From contig JACQBG010000012.1 in the NCBI GenBank assembly GCA_016194585.1, positions 48,627-112,626 of the forward strand: a stretch of DNA of 64,000 nt, given 5' to 3'. The notes beneath the pieces are model-generated. The model saw only the letters and a list, made by a program, of their open reading frames with translations, searched no databases and had not been told where the DNA came from. Source of the stretch: Gemmatimonadota bacterium (GTDB lineage Bacteria; Gemmatimonadota; Gemmatimonadetes; Gemmatimonadales; Gemmatimonadaceae). Shown in pieces: positions 24,223-33,365 of this stretch (its first letter is position 1; each line of letters begins with the position of its first letter). The position numbers and the translations under genes are program-made.

Positions 24223-27200
24223 TCAACGATCCCTGGTGAGAGCAATGTGCGCCGTGCCACCGTCGAGTTCGACGGCGACGGCCGGTGAACCGCCGCCGAG
24301 CGCCGCGCCCACGGCGACCTCGACGGCCAACGTCTCGCCGGCGATCCACTGCCGGTGTTCCTCCGCCGCGGCCTGCACCGCGTCGGGTCCCGCGATCTCG
24401 AGGCGGATGCGGTCGCTCACCGCCAGCCCCGACTCCTTCCGCAGCCGCTGCACGCGGCTCACCAGCTCGCGCGCCATCCCCTCGGCGCGCAATGCCGGCG
24501 TGAGCGTCGTGTCGAGCGCGACCGCCCACGTCCCGTCGGTCGCCACTCCGCGCAGCACGACCTTCACGTCCTCCGGGCCCACCGCATAGACCCGGTCCTC
24601 GACCGCGACGTTCACCGTCGCGCCGAAGTGCACGCCGAGCACCTGCTCCGCCGACCATCCTTCGATGGCCGCGGCGAGGGCCTTCATGTCCTTCCCGGCA
24701 CGCTTGCCGAGCACCTTGAAGTCGGCCTTCGCCTCGGCCGTGCCCACCTGCGCGAAGTCGGTCGCGACCGTCACCTGCTTCAGGTTCAGTTCGCTCTTCA
24801 CGAGGTCGTTCAGCGACTCCGGATACCGCGCGTCGCGCTTGAGCGAGAACACGAACAGGTCGCCGAGCGGCTGCCGCACGCCGATCCCCACCGACTCGCG
24901 CTGCGCGCGCCCGAGCGTCACGATGGCGCGCACTTCGCGCATCGCGGCGTCGAGCTCGGCCCCCGCCGTGTAGGGCGACGGGCGCACGTAATCTGCCAGG
25001 TGCACCGACGCGCCCGTCAGTTCGCGGTGTATCCAGTCCGTCACGAATGGCGCGAACGGCGCGAGGAGCCGGCAGCTCACCACCAGCACCTCGTGCAGCG
25101 TCGCGAACGCCGCCCGGTTGTCGGCCGACGTCACGTCGTAGAACCGGTCGCGCGAGAGGCGCACGTACCACTTGGAGACGTCGTCGTCGACGAACGCCAT
25201 CACGGCGCGCGCCGCGTTCGTCGCGTCGAACGCGGTGAGCTGGCGGTTGGCCTCCGCCTCGACCTCGGCGAGCCGCGAGAGCACCCACCGGTCGAGCAGC
25301 GGCCGGTCGGCCGGCGCCGGATCGGCCGCCGACGGCGCCCACCCGAAGTTCGCGAGCTCGGCCCAGAACTTGTACACGTTCTTGAGCGTCAGCAGGAAAC
25401 GCCCCGCCCCCTCGCGGATCACCTGCTCGTCGAAGTTGCGCGGCGTCCACACCTGGCTGCTCGCCACCAGGAACAGCCGCACGGCGTCGGCGCCGTGCCG
25501 CTCCATCACGCTCCACGGATCCACGGCGTTGCCGCGGCTCTTCGACATCTTGAGCCCCTTCGCGTCGCGCACGAGGTCGTTCACGACCACGGCCTTGTAC
25601 GGCGCCGCCGCGTCGCCCGCGTGCACCGGGTCGGCGTTGTTCGGGAGCGCGTCACCGAGGCCGGTCGCGATCGCGAGCAGCGAATAGAACCAGCCGCGCG
25701 TCTGGTCGAGCCCCTCGGCGATGTAGTCGGCTGGATATTCGCGGGCCACCGTCTCGCGGTGCTCGAACGGGTAGTGCCACTGCGCGAACGGCATCGACCC
25801 CGAGTCGAACCAGGCGTCGATCACCTCGCTCACGCGCCGCATCGTGCCCGTGCCCGACTTCGCCGGCCACGTGTACGCGTCGATGTACGGCTTGTGCGGG
25901 TCGAAATCCGCCGGCAGCGGCGCGCCGTGCCGCTCGGCGAGCTCGGCATAGCTGCCGATCACCTCGATCTCGGTCGGGTCGGCGTCGTTCATCCACACGG
26001 GGAGCGGCGTCCCCCAGTACCGGTCGCGCGAGATGGCCCAGTCGATGTTGTTCTCGAGCCACGCCCCGAACCGCCCCTCGCCCACCTCGGGCGGGTGCCA
26101 ATCCACCGCGGCGTTTCGCGCCAGCATCCGGTCGCGGAACGCCGTCGTGCGCACGAACCACGAGCCGCGCGCGTAGTAGAGCAGCGGCGTGCGGCAACGC
26201 CAGCAGTGCGGATACGAGTGCGTCATCGTCGCCGCCTTCCAGAGCACGTCGCGCCGCTTGAGCTCCTCGATGATGAGCGCGTCGGCCTCCTTCACGAACT
26301 TCCCGCCCACCACCGGCATCTCCGCAGGGAACTCGCCGCGCGCGTTCACCGGCTGCAGGAACGCCAGCCCGCGCCGCTGCCCCGCCGCGTAGTCGTCGGC
26401 GCCGAACGCGGGCGACATGTGCACCACGCCGCTGCCGTCGTCGGCGAGGACGAAGTCCTCGGCGATGATCACCTCGTGCTCGCCCTCGGGATACTCGAGC
26501 CAGTCGAGGGGGCGGCGATAGCGCATCCCCTCGAGCTCGCGCCCCGTGAAACGGCCCACCACCTCCCACTTCGACCGCCACTCCTGCCCCAGCACGGCGA
26601 TCGCGCGCGACTCCGCCATGATCAGCGTCCACTCGTCGCGCCCGTTCTTCTTCACCTCGACGTACGTGAGGTCGGGATGCACGGCGAGGGCCGCGTTGCT
26701 CGGCAGGGTCCACGGCGTGGTCGTCCACACCACGATGCGGCGACGAGGAACTGCGACGGTCGACGGCGAACCGTGAGCCCGCGCCGGATCCTCGACGAGA
26801 TCCAACGCCAGGTACACGGAGGGATCCTCGACGTCCTCATACCCCTGCGCCACCTCGTGCGACGACAGCGTCGTGCCGCACCGCGGGCAGTACGGCAGGA
26901 TCTTGTGCCCCTGCACGAGCAGCCCCTTCTCGTGCAGCGTCTTCAGCGCCCACCACTCGCTCTCGATGTAGCCGTTCGAGTACGTGACGTACGGGTCCTT
27001 GTAGTCGAGCCAGTGCGCCACGCGGTCGACGAGCCGCTCCCACTCCTCGCGGTACTTCCACACGCTCTCGCGGCAGCGGCGGTTGAACTCCTCCACGCCG
27101 ATGCGCTCGATGTCCTGCTTGCCGCTGATGCCGAGCGCCTTCTCGACCTCGATCTCCACCGGCAGGCCGTGCGTGTCCCACCCGGCCTTGCGCGGCACGT

Positions 27201-27444
27201 GGTAGCCGAGCATCGACCGGTGCCGGCTGAAGAGGTCCTTCACCGTGCGCGCGAACACGTGATGGATCCCCGGGCGGCCGTTGGCCGTCGGCGGCCCGTC
27301 GTAGAACACGAACTCCGGCGCGCCTGGGCGCCCGGCGATCGCGCGCGCCACGAGCCCCTCCTCGCGCCAGCGCTCGAGCAGCTCCAGCTCCACGTCGTTC
27401 GCCGCGCGGTCGGGCGGCAGTACCTGGTAGGTCCGCGTCGTCAC
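24223..27444 (-). CDS. ileS: Isoleucyl-tRNA synthetase, type 2
   Basis: 1073 residues from a GTG at 27444 that overlaps the pnp stop (GTGA). The HIGH motif appears as 'GIHH' in 'NGRPGIHHVFAR' and the KMSKS loop as 'KMSKSRGNAVDPW'. The CP1 editing domain and 'CPRCGTTLSSHE'/'CWRCRTPLLYYA' zinc-type motifs are present. The stretch 'KALGISGKQDIERIGVEEFN' marks the type-2, eukaryote-like branch, which as a family is less sensitive to mupirocin. It charges tRNA-Ile and edits valine. The length is usual for this branch. Confidence 0.95.
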   Translation of the reverse strand: MTTRTYQVLPPDRAANDVELELLERWREEGLVARAIAGRPGAPEFVFYDGPPTANGRPGIHHVFARTVKDLFSRHRSMLGYHVPRKAGWDTHGLPVEIEVEKALGISGKQDIERIGVEEFNRRCRESVWKYREEWERLVDRVAHWLDYKDPYVTYSNGYIESEWWALKTLHEKGLLVQGHKILPYCPRCGTTLSSHEVAQGYEDVEDPSVYLALDLVEDPARAHGSPSTVAVPRRRIVVWTTTPWTLPSNAALAVHPDLTYVEVKKNGRDEWTLIMAESRAIAVLGQEWRSKWEVVGRFTGRELEGMRYRRPLDWLEYPEGEHEVIIAEDFVLADDGSGVVHMSPAFGADDYAAGQRRGLAFLQPVNARGEFPAEMPVVGGKFVKEADALIIEELKRRDVLWKAATMTHSYPHCWRCRTPLLYYARGSWFVRTTAFRDRMLARNAAVDWHPPEVGEGRFGAWLENNIDWAISRDRYWGTPLPVWMNDADPTEIEVIGSYAELAERHGAPLPADFDPHKPYIDAYTWPAKSGTGTMRRVSEVIDAWFDSGSMPFAQWHYPFEHRETVAREYPADYIAEGLDQTRGWFYSLLAIATGLGDALPNNADPVHAGDAAAPYKAVVVNDLVRDAKGLKMSKSRGNAVDPWSVMERHGADAVRLFLVASSQVWTPRNFDEQVIREGAGRFLLTLKNVYKFWAELANFGWAPSAADPAPADRPLLDRWVLSRLAEVEAEANRQLTAFDATNAARAVMAFVDDDVSKWYVRLSRDRFYDVTSADNRAAFATLHEVLVVSCRLLAPFAPFVTDWIHRELTGASVHLADYVRPSPYTAGAELDAAMREVRAIVTLGRAQRESVGIGVRQPLGDLFVFSLKRDARYPESLNDLVKSELNLKQVTVATDFAQVGTAEAKADFKVLGKRAGKDMKALAAAIEGWSAEQVLGVHFGATVNVAVEDRVYAVGPEDVKVVLRGVATDGTWAVALDTTLTPALRAEGMARELVSRVQRLRKESGLAVSDRIRLEIAGPDAVQAAAEEHRQWIAGETLAVEVAVGAALGGGSPAVAVELDGGTAHIALTRDR

Positions 27445-28274
27445 ATCCGCTCCAGCACGCCGCGCACCACCGCGGTCAACTGCGGTTCCGCGCCCTGCGC
27501 CACCTGTACGATCCGCTCGAGCGTCGCCGGCTCCAGCGCGTCGGGGAGGCACATGTCGGTGATGATCGACACGCCGAGCACGCGCATCCCCGCGTGCCGC
27601 GCCACGATCACCTCGGGCACCGTCGACATCCCGACGACGTCGGCGCCCAGCGTGCGCAACATGCGGTACTCGGCGCGCGTCTCGAGGTTCGGCCCCGCGA
27701 CCGCGGCGTAGACGCCCTCCCGCAGCGTGATGCCGTTCGTGCGCGCCACGTCATGCGCCAGCGCGAGCAGCGACGCGTCGTACGGATCGCTCATGTCCGG
27801 GAACCGGGGGCCGAACCGCGCCTCGTTCGCGCCGATGAGCGGGCTGTCGCCGAGCAGGTTGATGTGGTCGGCGATGAGCATCAAGTCGCCCGCGCGCCAC
27901 GCCGGGTTCATCCCGCCGCACGCGTTGCTCACCACGAGCGTGCGCGCCCCGAGCGCGTGCATCACGCGCACCGGAAAGGTCACCTGCTGCAGCGAGTATC
28001 CCTCGTATCGATGGAAGCGCCCCTGCATCGCCACCACGCGCTGGCCGCCGAGCATCCCGAGCAGCAACCGTCCGCTGTGCGACTCGACCGTCGAGAGCGG
28101 GAACTCCGGCACGTCCGCGTAGTCGATCGTCACCTCGACCGCGATCGCCTCGCCGAGCGCGCCCAGCCCCGTGCCGAGCACGATGGCGACGTCGGGGACG
28201 AAAGCCGTGCGCGCACGGATCGCGTCCACCGCCGCCTGCACGGTCGCCAGCGTGTGTGCCTCTGCCCGGTCCAT
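27441..28274 (-). CDS. Purine nucleoside phosphorylase (PNP-I, trimeric type)
   Basis: 277 residues from the ATG at 28274; a GTG 13 codons upstream at 28313 would also fit. Family motifs: 'IVLGTGLGALGEAI', 'FPLSTVESHSGRLLLG', 'NACGGMNPAWRAGDLMLIADHIN' (contains the purine-binding site) and 'GVYAAVAGPNLETRAEYRML'. It cleaves inosine and guanosine with phosphate for salvage. The gene lies between divIVA and ileS. Confidence 0.93.
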   Translation of the reverse strand: MDRAEAHTLATVQAAVDAIRARTAFVPDVAIVLGTGLGALGEAIAVEVTIDYADVPEFPLSTVESHSGRLLLGMLGGQRVVAMQGRFHRYEGYSLQQVTFPVRVMHALGARTLVVSNACGGMNPAWRAGDLMLIADHINLLGDSPLIGANEARFGPRFPDMSDPYDASLLALAHDVARTNGITLREGVYAAVAGPNLETRAEYRMLRTLGADVVGMSTVPEVIVARHAGMRVLGVSIITDMCLPDALEPATLERIVQVAQGAEPQLTAVVRGVLERM

Positions 28275-28317
28275 GCGGCCGCCAGCCGGCACCGCTTCGC
28301 CCACCGTCAGCACTCGG

Positions 28318-28908
28318 CTACTCCCCCTCGACCTTGGTGTCGAGCCACGAGTCCTTCTCGCCGCCCTTCCCGCTCTTCCGTCCCTTCGCGTGCGCCTCGC
28401 CATCGCCGCCGGCCGCCGGCGCTTCGTTGGCAGCCGCCGCATCCGCCGATTCGGTCGCCGCGAGCTCGGCGAGATGGCGCTCGGCGAGCGTGCGCATCTG
28501 CGCGATGTGCGTGCGGCGCGACCGGTCGAGCGCGTCGAGCTCGGCGCGCAGCCGCCGCACCTCCGCGCGCGCCTCCTCCACGAGCCGCTCCGCCTCGGCG
28601 TGCGCCTCGCGCAGCGTGAGCTGCGCCTCGCGCTCCGCCTGTTCCTTCGTCTCGGCGCGCAGCTGCTGGGCCGAGATGAGCGCGTCGTTGAGCGCCTTGT
28701 CGCGCTCGCGGAAGGCGCGCAGCTGCTCGTGGAAGCCCTTGGCCTTCGCCTCGAGTTCCTGGTTGACGCGGCTCAGCCGCTCGAGCTCATCGGCCACCTG
28801 CTCGCGCAGCTGGTCCACCCGTGCCTTGTCGTAGCCGCGCAGCGCCGTGCCGAAGTCGTACCGCCGAACGTCGACCGGGGTCAGATGAAAGCCTTCGTCG
28901 TTCATCAC
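28318..28908 (-). CDS. divIVA: DivIVA-domain protein
   Basis: 196 residues. The N-terminal DivIVA lipid-binding segment 'LTPVDVRRYDFGTALRGYDK' (9-28) is followed by a long coiled coil (about 30-145), then a Gly/Lys/Ala-rich tail. DivIVA-type proteins recognise curved membrane at poles or septa and recruit partners. Its presence in the same run as the MglA/CheA polarity genes is suggestive. It overlaps yggS by 4 bp, an order (yggS-divIVA) also seen in Gram-positive division clusters. Confidence 0.88.
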   Translation of the reverse strand: MMNDEGFHLTPVDVRRYDFGTALRGYDKARVDQLREQVADELERLSRVNQELEAKAKGFHEQLRAFRERDKALNDALISAQQLRAETKEQAEREAQLTLREAHAEAERLVEEARAEVRRLRAELDALDRSRRTHIAQMRTLAERHLAELAATESADAAAANEAPAAGGDGEAHAKGRKSGKGGEKDSWLDTKVEGE

Positions 28909-29594
28909 GCCCTCGCTCCGAATAGGACCGTGCCCACGCGAACCATCGTCGCGCCCTCTTCCACCGCGATCTCGAAATCCCCCGACATCCCCATCGACAG
29001 TTCCGTCGCCGGATGCCCCGCCTTCGCCAGCACCTCACGCGCCGCGCGCGCGCCGCGGAACACCTGCCGCAACGTCGCTTCGTCCGCCTCGAACGGCGCC
29101 ATCGTCATCACGCCCATCACCCGCAGGCCGTGGAGGCCGCGCAGCCGCTCCGCCTCGGCCTCGAGCATCGAGGGCTCGTAACCACCCTTCGTCGTCTCTC
29201 CCACGATGTTCACCTGCACGAGCACGTCCATCGGCGTGCCGCGCGCCACGCCGAACTCGTGCACCGCGTCGGCCAGCTGAGCGCGGTCGAGCGAGTGCAG
29301 CAGCGCGAAGTGCCGCAACTGCTTGACCTTGTTGCGTTGCAGGTGCCCGATGAGGTGCCACCGCATCGCCGACGCGCGCGCCGCGACCAGCGGCTGCTTG
29401 TCGAGCGCCTCCTGCACCTTGTTCTCACCGACGTCGCGCAATCCCGCATCCCATGCCGCGTCGACGGCGTCGGCGCCATGGGTCTTCGTCACCGCGATCA
29501 ACCGCACGGCCTGGCCATGTCCGCCGCGTGCAGCGGCCTGGTCGATGCGTCCACGGATCTCGGCGACCCGGTCGTCCAGCCCCGAAAATGGCAT
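28905..29594 (-). CDS. yggS: PLP homeostasis protein (YggS/PLPBP family)
   Basis: 229 residues, TIM-barrel alanine-racemase-like fold. The PLP lysine is Lys37 in 'LIAVTKTHG'; 'VGENKVQEALDK', 'WHLIGHLQRNKVKQL', 'HSLDRAQLADAV' and 'LSMGMSGDFEIAVEEGATMVRVGT' are family blocks. It binds PLP and affects B6 and amino-acid balance. It is the first gene of the long minus-strand run that continues into the chemosensory genes; a promoter-like pair lies just upstream. Confidence 0.95.
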   Translation of the reverse strand: MPFSGLDDRVAEIRGRIDQAAARGGHGQAVRLIAVTKTHGADAVDAAWDAGLRDVGENKVQEALDKQPLVAARASAMRWHLIGHLQRNKVKQLRHFALLHSLDRAQLADAVHEFGVARGTPMDVLVQVNIVGETTKGGYEPSMLEAEAERLRGLHGLRVMGVMTMAPFEADEATLRQVFRGARAAREVLAKAGHPATELSMGMSGDFEIAVEEGATMVRVGTVLFGARA

Positions 29595-29604
29595 AACATA
29601 TGAA

Positions 29605-29632
29605 ATTATCAGGGCTTACCCCATCCCGGCAA
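29605..29632 (-). promoter_or_regulatory. Promoter of yggS and the following run
   Basis: Minus strand TTGCCG (29632-29627), 16-base spacer, GATAAT (29610-29605). The -10 ends ten bases before the yggS ATG, so the 5' leader would be only a few bases long. No other clear promoter is visible downstream until the end of the che operon. Confidence 0.55.
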
Positions 29633-29697
29633 GGTCGGCGAGTCGAACCTTACCGATACGGACGGGACCACCAGTTACCCCTCGCTCGATACAGAAC

Positions 29698-29727
29698 GGG
29701 GGAACGAAGCCGCGGCCTCGTTCCCCC
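29698..29727 (-). terminator. Terminator after ftsH
   Basis: Inverted repeat GGGGGAACGA/TCGTTCCCCC extended inward by GCCG/CGGC with one mismatch. It lies 23 bases after the ftsH stop on the minus strand. No long T-run follows, but the stem is strong and it separates ftsH from yggS. Confidence 0.65.
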
Positions 29728-29750
29728 GGTGCGAGTAGACCTTCCGGCGC

Positions 29751-31727
29751 TTACGCCGGATGCGGCTCCGGCCCGCCGAGCAGCCCCGGCGCGCGGCGCG
29801 GCTCGGCGCTCACGACCGGCGCCGGCGCGATCGCACCGGCGACCGGCGGCTCCTGCGGACGCGGCGGCAGCGCGTCGCCCTTGATGAGCGCGTCGAAATC
29901 CTCGCGCGTCAGCGTCTCGTGCTCGAGCAGCGCCGCGGCGATCGTGTCGAGCAGCGCGCGGTTGGCCGTGAGCACGTCCTTCGCCCGCGAATACGCCTGG
30001 TTGATGACGCGCGCCACCTCGTCGTCCACCTGCTGCGCCGTGCGCTCGCTCACCTGCCGCCGGCTGTTCAACTCGCGGCCGAGGAACACCTCGGTCTCGT
30101 TGTCGCCGACGAGGATCGGACCGATCGTGTCGCTCAATCCCCACTGGCTCACATAGCGGCGCGCGATCGCCGTCGCCTGCTGGATGTCCCCCGCGGCGCC
30201 CGTCGTCACGCGGTCGTGGCCGAACACGAGCTCCTCGGCCACGCGGCCACCGTACGCCATCACGAGCCGCGCCTCGAGCTGCTCGCGCGTCACGCTCACC
30301 CGGTCGTCCTCGGGCAGCGTGAACGCCAGTCCGAGCGCGCGGCCGCGCGGCACGATCGTGACCTTGTGCAGCGGGTCGTTCCCCTTGACCTTCATCGCGC
30401 ACACGGCGTGCCCGCCCTCGTGATACGCCGTGAGACGGCGCTCCTCCTCCTTCATCACGAGCGACTTGCGCTCGGCGCCGAGCATCACGCGGTCCTTCGC
30501 GTCCTCGAGGTCGACGCGGTAGATCTTGTCGTGGTTGCGGCGCGCCGCGAGCAGCGCCCCCTCGTTGACGAGGTTCGCCAGGTCGGCGCCCGCCATCCCC
30601 GGCGTCCCCTTGGCCAGCACGGTGATGTCGACGTCGTCGGCCACCGGCTTGTTGCGCATGTGCACCTTGAGGATCCCCTCGCGGCCACGCAGGTCGGGCG
30701 CATCCACCACGATCTGGCGGTCGAAACGCCCCGGCCGGAGCAGCGCGGGATCGAGCACGTCGGGACGGTTCGTCGCCGCGATGAGGATCACGCCGTCGTT
30801 CGATTCGAAGCCGTCCATCTCGACGAGCAACTGGTTCAGCGTCTGCTCGCGCTCGTCGTGCCCGCCGCCAAGGCCGGCACCCCGGTGCCGGCCTACTGCA
30901 TCGATCTCGTCGATGAAGATGATGCACGGCGCGTGCGCCTTGCCCTGCTCGAACAGGTCGCGCACCCGGCTCGCGCCGACGCCCACGAACATCTCCACGA
31001 AGTCGGAGCCCGACATCGAGAAGAACGGGCGCGCCGCCTCACCGGCGACCGCCTTGGCGAGCAGCGTCTTGCCGGTGCCCGGCGGCCCGACGAGCAGCGC
31101 GCCCTTGGGGAGCCGCCCGCCGAGCTTCGTGAACTTCTGCGGATCCTTCAGGAACTCGATGATCTCCTGCAACTCCATCTTCGCCTCGTCGCACCCGGCG
31201 ACGTCGGCGAACGTGACCTTGGGCGTGTCGCCCGCGAGCAGCTTCGCCTTCGACTTGCCGAACGAGAACGCCTTGTTCCCTCCCGCCTGCATCTGGCGGA
31301 AGATGAAGATCCAGAAGGCGATCAGCAGCACCACCGGCAGCCAGCTGATGATCAGCCCGCCGATCGACGGCCGCGCGTCCTGCGCCGAGATGTGCACGTT
31401 CTTCTCGCGCAGCTTGTCGAGGTCCTTCTCCGAGTTCGCGATGGCGAGCTGCACCGTGAACTTCTTCACGGCGCGGCGGTCCATCGTCACCGGCTGGCGG
31501 AAGTCGCCCGTCACGGTCTTCCCGGCCGTGATGACGACCTTCTCGATGTTGTCCTGCTGCAGCTGCTGCTCGTACTGCGTGTAGTCCAGCTCCACCGGCT
31601 GGTCGCGCTGGCCGCTGGAGAATTGGATGAACGCCACCGGCACGAGGATCACGAGGATCCAGAAGGCCAGCGACTTGGAGCGGCGGCCCCAGCCGCCGCC
31701 GTTGGTGTCTTGTGTGGGTGTTGGCAT
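29751..31727 (-). CDS. ftsH: ATP-dependent zinc metalloprotease FtsH
   Basis: 658 residues from the ATG at 31727; a TTG eight codons upstream that overlaps the hpt stop is an alternative. Two membrane segments (about 19-36 and 122-145) flank a periplasmic loop. AAA+ Walker A 'GPPGTGKT' (214-221), Walker B 'FIDEID' (271-276), SRH 'RPGRFDRQI', and zinc site 'HEGGH' (436-440). It degrades misfolded membrane proteins and short-lived regulators. The codons for '[10 protein letters not shown]' (277-286) form a perfect palindrome with unusual codons (see findings). Last gene of the tilS-hpt-ftsH unit. Confidence 0.97.
   Translation of the reverse strand: MPTPTQDTNGGGWGRRSKSLAFWILVILVPVAFIQFSSGQRDQPVELDYTQYEQQLQQDNIEKVVITAGKTVTGDFRQPVTMDRRAVKKFTVQLAIANSEKDLDKLREKNVHISAQDARPSIGGLIISWLPVVLLIAFWIFIFRQMQAGGNKAFSFGKSKAKLLAGDTPKVTFADVAGCDEAKMELQEIIEFLKDPQKFTKLGGRLPKGALLVGPPGTGKTLLAKAVAGEAARPFFSMSGSDFVEMFVGVGASRVRDLFEQGKAHAPCIIFIDEIDAVGRHRGAGLGGGHDEREQTLNQLLVEMDGFESNDGVILIAATNRPDVLDPALLRPGRFDRQIVVDAPDLRGREGILKVHMRNKPVADDVDITVLAKGTPGMAGADLANLVNEGALLAARRNHDKIYRVDLEDAKDRVMLGAERKSLVMKEEERRLTAYHEGGHAVCAMKVKGNDPLHKVTIVPRGRALGLAFTLPEDDRVSVTREQLEARLVMAYGGRVAEELVFGHDRVTTGAAGDIQQATAIARRYVSQWGLSDTIGPILVGDNETEVFLGRELNSRRQVSERTAQQVDDEVARVINQAYSRAKDVLTANRALLDTIAAALLEHETLTREDFDALIKGDALPPRPQEPPVAGAIAPAPVVSAEPRRAPGLLGGPEPHPA
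30871..30894. repeat. REP-like GC palindrome inside ftsH
   Basis: Arms AGGCCGGCACC and GGTGCCGGCCT (11 bp each, perfect) around a CC centre. It lies within the ftsH coding region and keeps the frame. The codons over it and its flank include GCA, GTA, GGT and CTT, which are rare in this gene. Only one full copy is in the window. Confidence 0.6.
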
Positions 31728-31747
31728 GTCCGGCGGTTTCCCCTGCG

Positions 31748-32296
31748 TCAACGCAGGCTGGCGACGTACGGCAGATGACGGAAATCTTCCGCGTGGTCGA
31801 GTCCATACCCGACCAGGAACTCGCTCGGCGCATCGAACCCGACGAACCGCACCTCGTGGTGCAGCTCGGTGGCGATGCGCTTGTGCAACAGCGCGCAGAT
31901 CTCCAGCGACCGCGGTCCCCGCACGCGCAGCAGCTCCATCAACTTCTGCAACGTGCGTCCCGAGTCGACGATGTCCTCCACGAGAAGAATGTGCTTCCCC
32001 TCGAGTTTTGTTTCCGGATCGTACACCAGGCGCACGTTCCCGCTGCTCACGGTGGCCTCCCCGTAGCTCGACGCCACGAGGAAATCGACGTGCAGCGGCC
32101 GCTGGATCTGCCGCACGAGGTCCGCCAGGAACACGAAACTCCCCTTCAGCAGCCCCAGCACGAGCAGCTCGCCGTCCGGGTAGGCGGCCGTGATCTCGGC
32201 CCCGAGCTCCCTCGCCCGGTCCCGGATGGCCGTCTCATCGAACGCGATGCGCTCGACCGCGCGCCCCATGAGGCGCGGGTCGTTGGTCTCGATCAT
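31748..32296 (-). CDS. hpt: Hypoxanthine phosphoribosyltransferase
   Basis: 182 residues from the ATG at 32296. The PRPP-binding motif 'LLVEDIVDSGRTLQ' and 'LVLGLLKGSFVFLADLVR' are typical, as is 'FVGFDAPSEFLVGYGLDHAEDFRHLPYV' near the C-terminus. It salvages hypoxanthine and guanine to IMP/GMP. The tilS-hpt-ftsH order is widely conserved in bacteria. The start is four bases from the tilS stop region, and a TATATT box lies six bases upstream of the ATG. Confidence 0.95.
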   Translation of the reverse strand: MIETNDPRLMGRAVERIAFDETAIRDRARELGAEITAAYPDGELLVLGLLKGSFVFLADLVRQIQRPLHVDFLVASSYGEATVSSGNVRLVYDPETKLEGKHILLVEDIVDSGRTLQKLMELLRVRGPRSLEICALLHKRIATELHHEVRFVGFDAPSEFLVGYGLDHAEDFRHLPYVASLR

Positions 32297-32300
32297 GCTT

Positions 32301-33287
32301 TCAATATAGTGGGTCGGCCTGCGGAGCGGCCTCCAGCACGAACGATGTCGCCGTCCGCCGCACGCGCACCCCGCCCGACAGCGGTACCTGCTGGCCGGAG
32401 CGTGCATCATTAGTAAACGCGGCGAGTCGTTCCGTTCCCCGCCAGTCGAGCGCGACCCCGGCCCGCCCGGCGATCGCGGGCCACAGGATGGCGAGTCCTT
32501 CGCCCGGCAACCCCTCGAGCGCCGCCGCGGCGACGACCGCGCGCCGCCCGTCGGCGCCACTGGCTGGATCGGCGCCATCAGCAACGATTCGGTCGACCAG
32601 CGCCTCCACCCCCGCGCGCCACGCCGCCGCGCGCCGGCTCACCGCGAGCATCTCTTCGCCGAACCCCGGATGCGCGCGCTCGAGCGCCGGCAGCAGGTCG
32701 AGCCGCACCCGATTGCGCAGGTGCGCCCGCCCGGCGTTCGACGGATCGTCCGCCACGGGAAGCCCGCGGCTGGCCGCGTACGCCGCCACGCGCGCCCGAG
32801 GTACGTCCACGAGCGGCCGCGCCACCGCCGACGGCGCGTACATCGCGGCGAGCCCGCGCGCTCCCGCGCCGCGCAGCGCGCGGATCACCACGGTCTCGAG
32901 CTGGTCGTCGCGCGTGTGCGCGGTGACGACGCGTGCGCGCAGTTCGCGCGCCCAGCCGCTCAGGAACCGCCACCGCTCGGCGCGCCACGCCGCCTCGGTC
33001 GACGCGCCGCGCTCGATGTGCCCGCTCACGACGACGAGCCCGCGCGCCGTCGCTTCGGCATCGACGAGGGCCGCGGCGGCGGTCGCGGCGCGCCCCGTGC
33101 CGTGGTCGAACGTGGCCACGGCGCAGGCGTCGTCGCGCCACCGGACGAACGCGTCGAGGAGCGCCATCGAATCGCGGCCGCCGCTCACGGCGAGGAGATA
33201 CCGGCCCGGCGGCAGTGCGCCCATCGCCGCCGCCATCGCCCGCTCGTACGGCGGCTCGGCCGGCCCCGCTTCCGTGCGCTTTACCAT
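32301..33287 (-). CDS. tilS: tRNA(Ile)-lysidine synthase TilS
   Basis: 328 residues from the ATG at 33287. PP-loop 'SGGRDS' at 35-40 and the N-type ATPase stretch 'VVTAHTRDDQLETVVIRALRGAG' are clear; 'RPLVDVPRARVAAYAASRGLPVADDPSN' is a family block. It converts C34 of the minor tRNA-Ile to lysidine. The C-terminal domain is short compared with E. coli TilS. Divergent from the small membrane protein gene at 33366. Confidence 0.93.
   Translation of the reverse strand: MVKRTEAGPAEPPYERAMAAAMGALPPGRYLLAVSGGRDSMALLDAFVRWRDDACAVATFDHGTGRAATAAAALVDAEATARGLVVVSGHIERGASTEAAWRAERWRFLSGWARELRARVVTAHTRDDQLETVVIRALRGAGARGLAAMYAPSAVARPLVDVPRARVAAYAASRGLPVADDPSNAGRAHLRNRVRLDLLPALERAHPGFGEEMLAVSRRAAAWRAGVEALVDRIVADGADPASGADGRRAVVAAAALEGLPGEGLAILWPAIAGRAGVALDWRGTERLAAFTNDARSGQQVPLSGGVRVRRTATSFVLEAAPQADPLY
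32303..32308 (-). promoter_or_regulatory. Putative -10 box of hpt (leaderless type)
   Basis: TATATT on the minus strand, overlapping the last codons of tilS and separated from the hpt ATG by six bases (GAAAGC). No convincing -35. It fits the TANNNT-N6-ATG pattern. Confidence 0.4.
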
Positions 33288-33293
33288 TCCGCT

Positions 33294-33299
33294 AACATA
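33294..33299 (-). promoter_or_regulatory. Putative -10 box of tilS (leaderless type)
   Basis: TATGTT on the minus strand, six bases (AGCGGA) before the tilS ATG. No Shine-Dalgarno and no clear -35. Same arrangement as rsmH, hpt and clcA. Confidence 0.4.
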
Positions 33300-33365
33300 C
33301 TGGCGTCGTCGCCACCGGCGCACACGCGCGCCGGCCCAGCCGCCACTGAAGCAAAGGAGCACGTC

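Noticed and set aside
16346..27711. Very long plus-strand frames (850-1100 codons) over the TPR, cheA and ileS genes
   Set aside because: Low-complexity Arg/Glu/Leu/Val composition in the antisense frame of clearly identified genes; no start signals.
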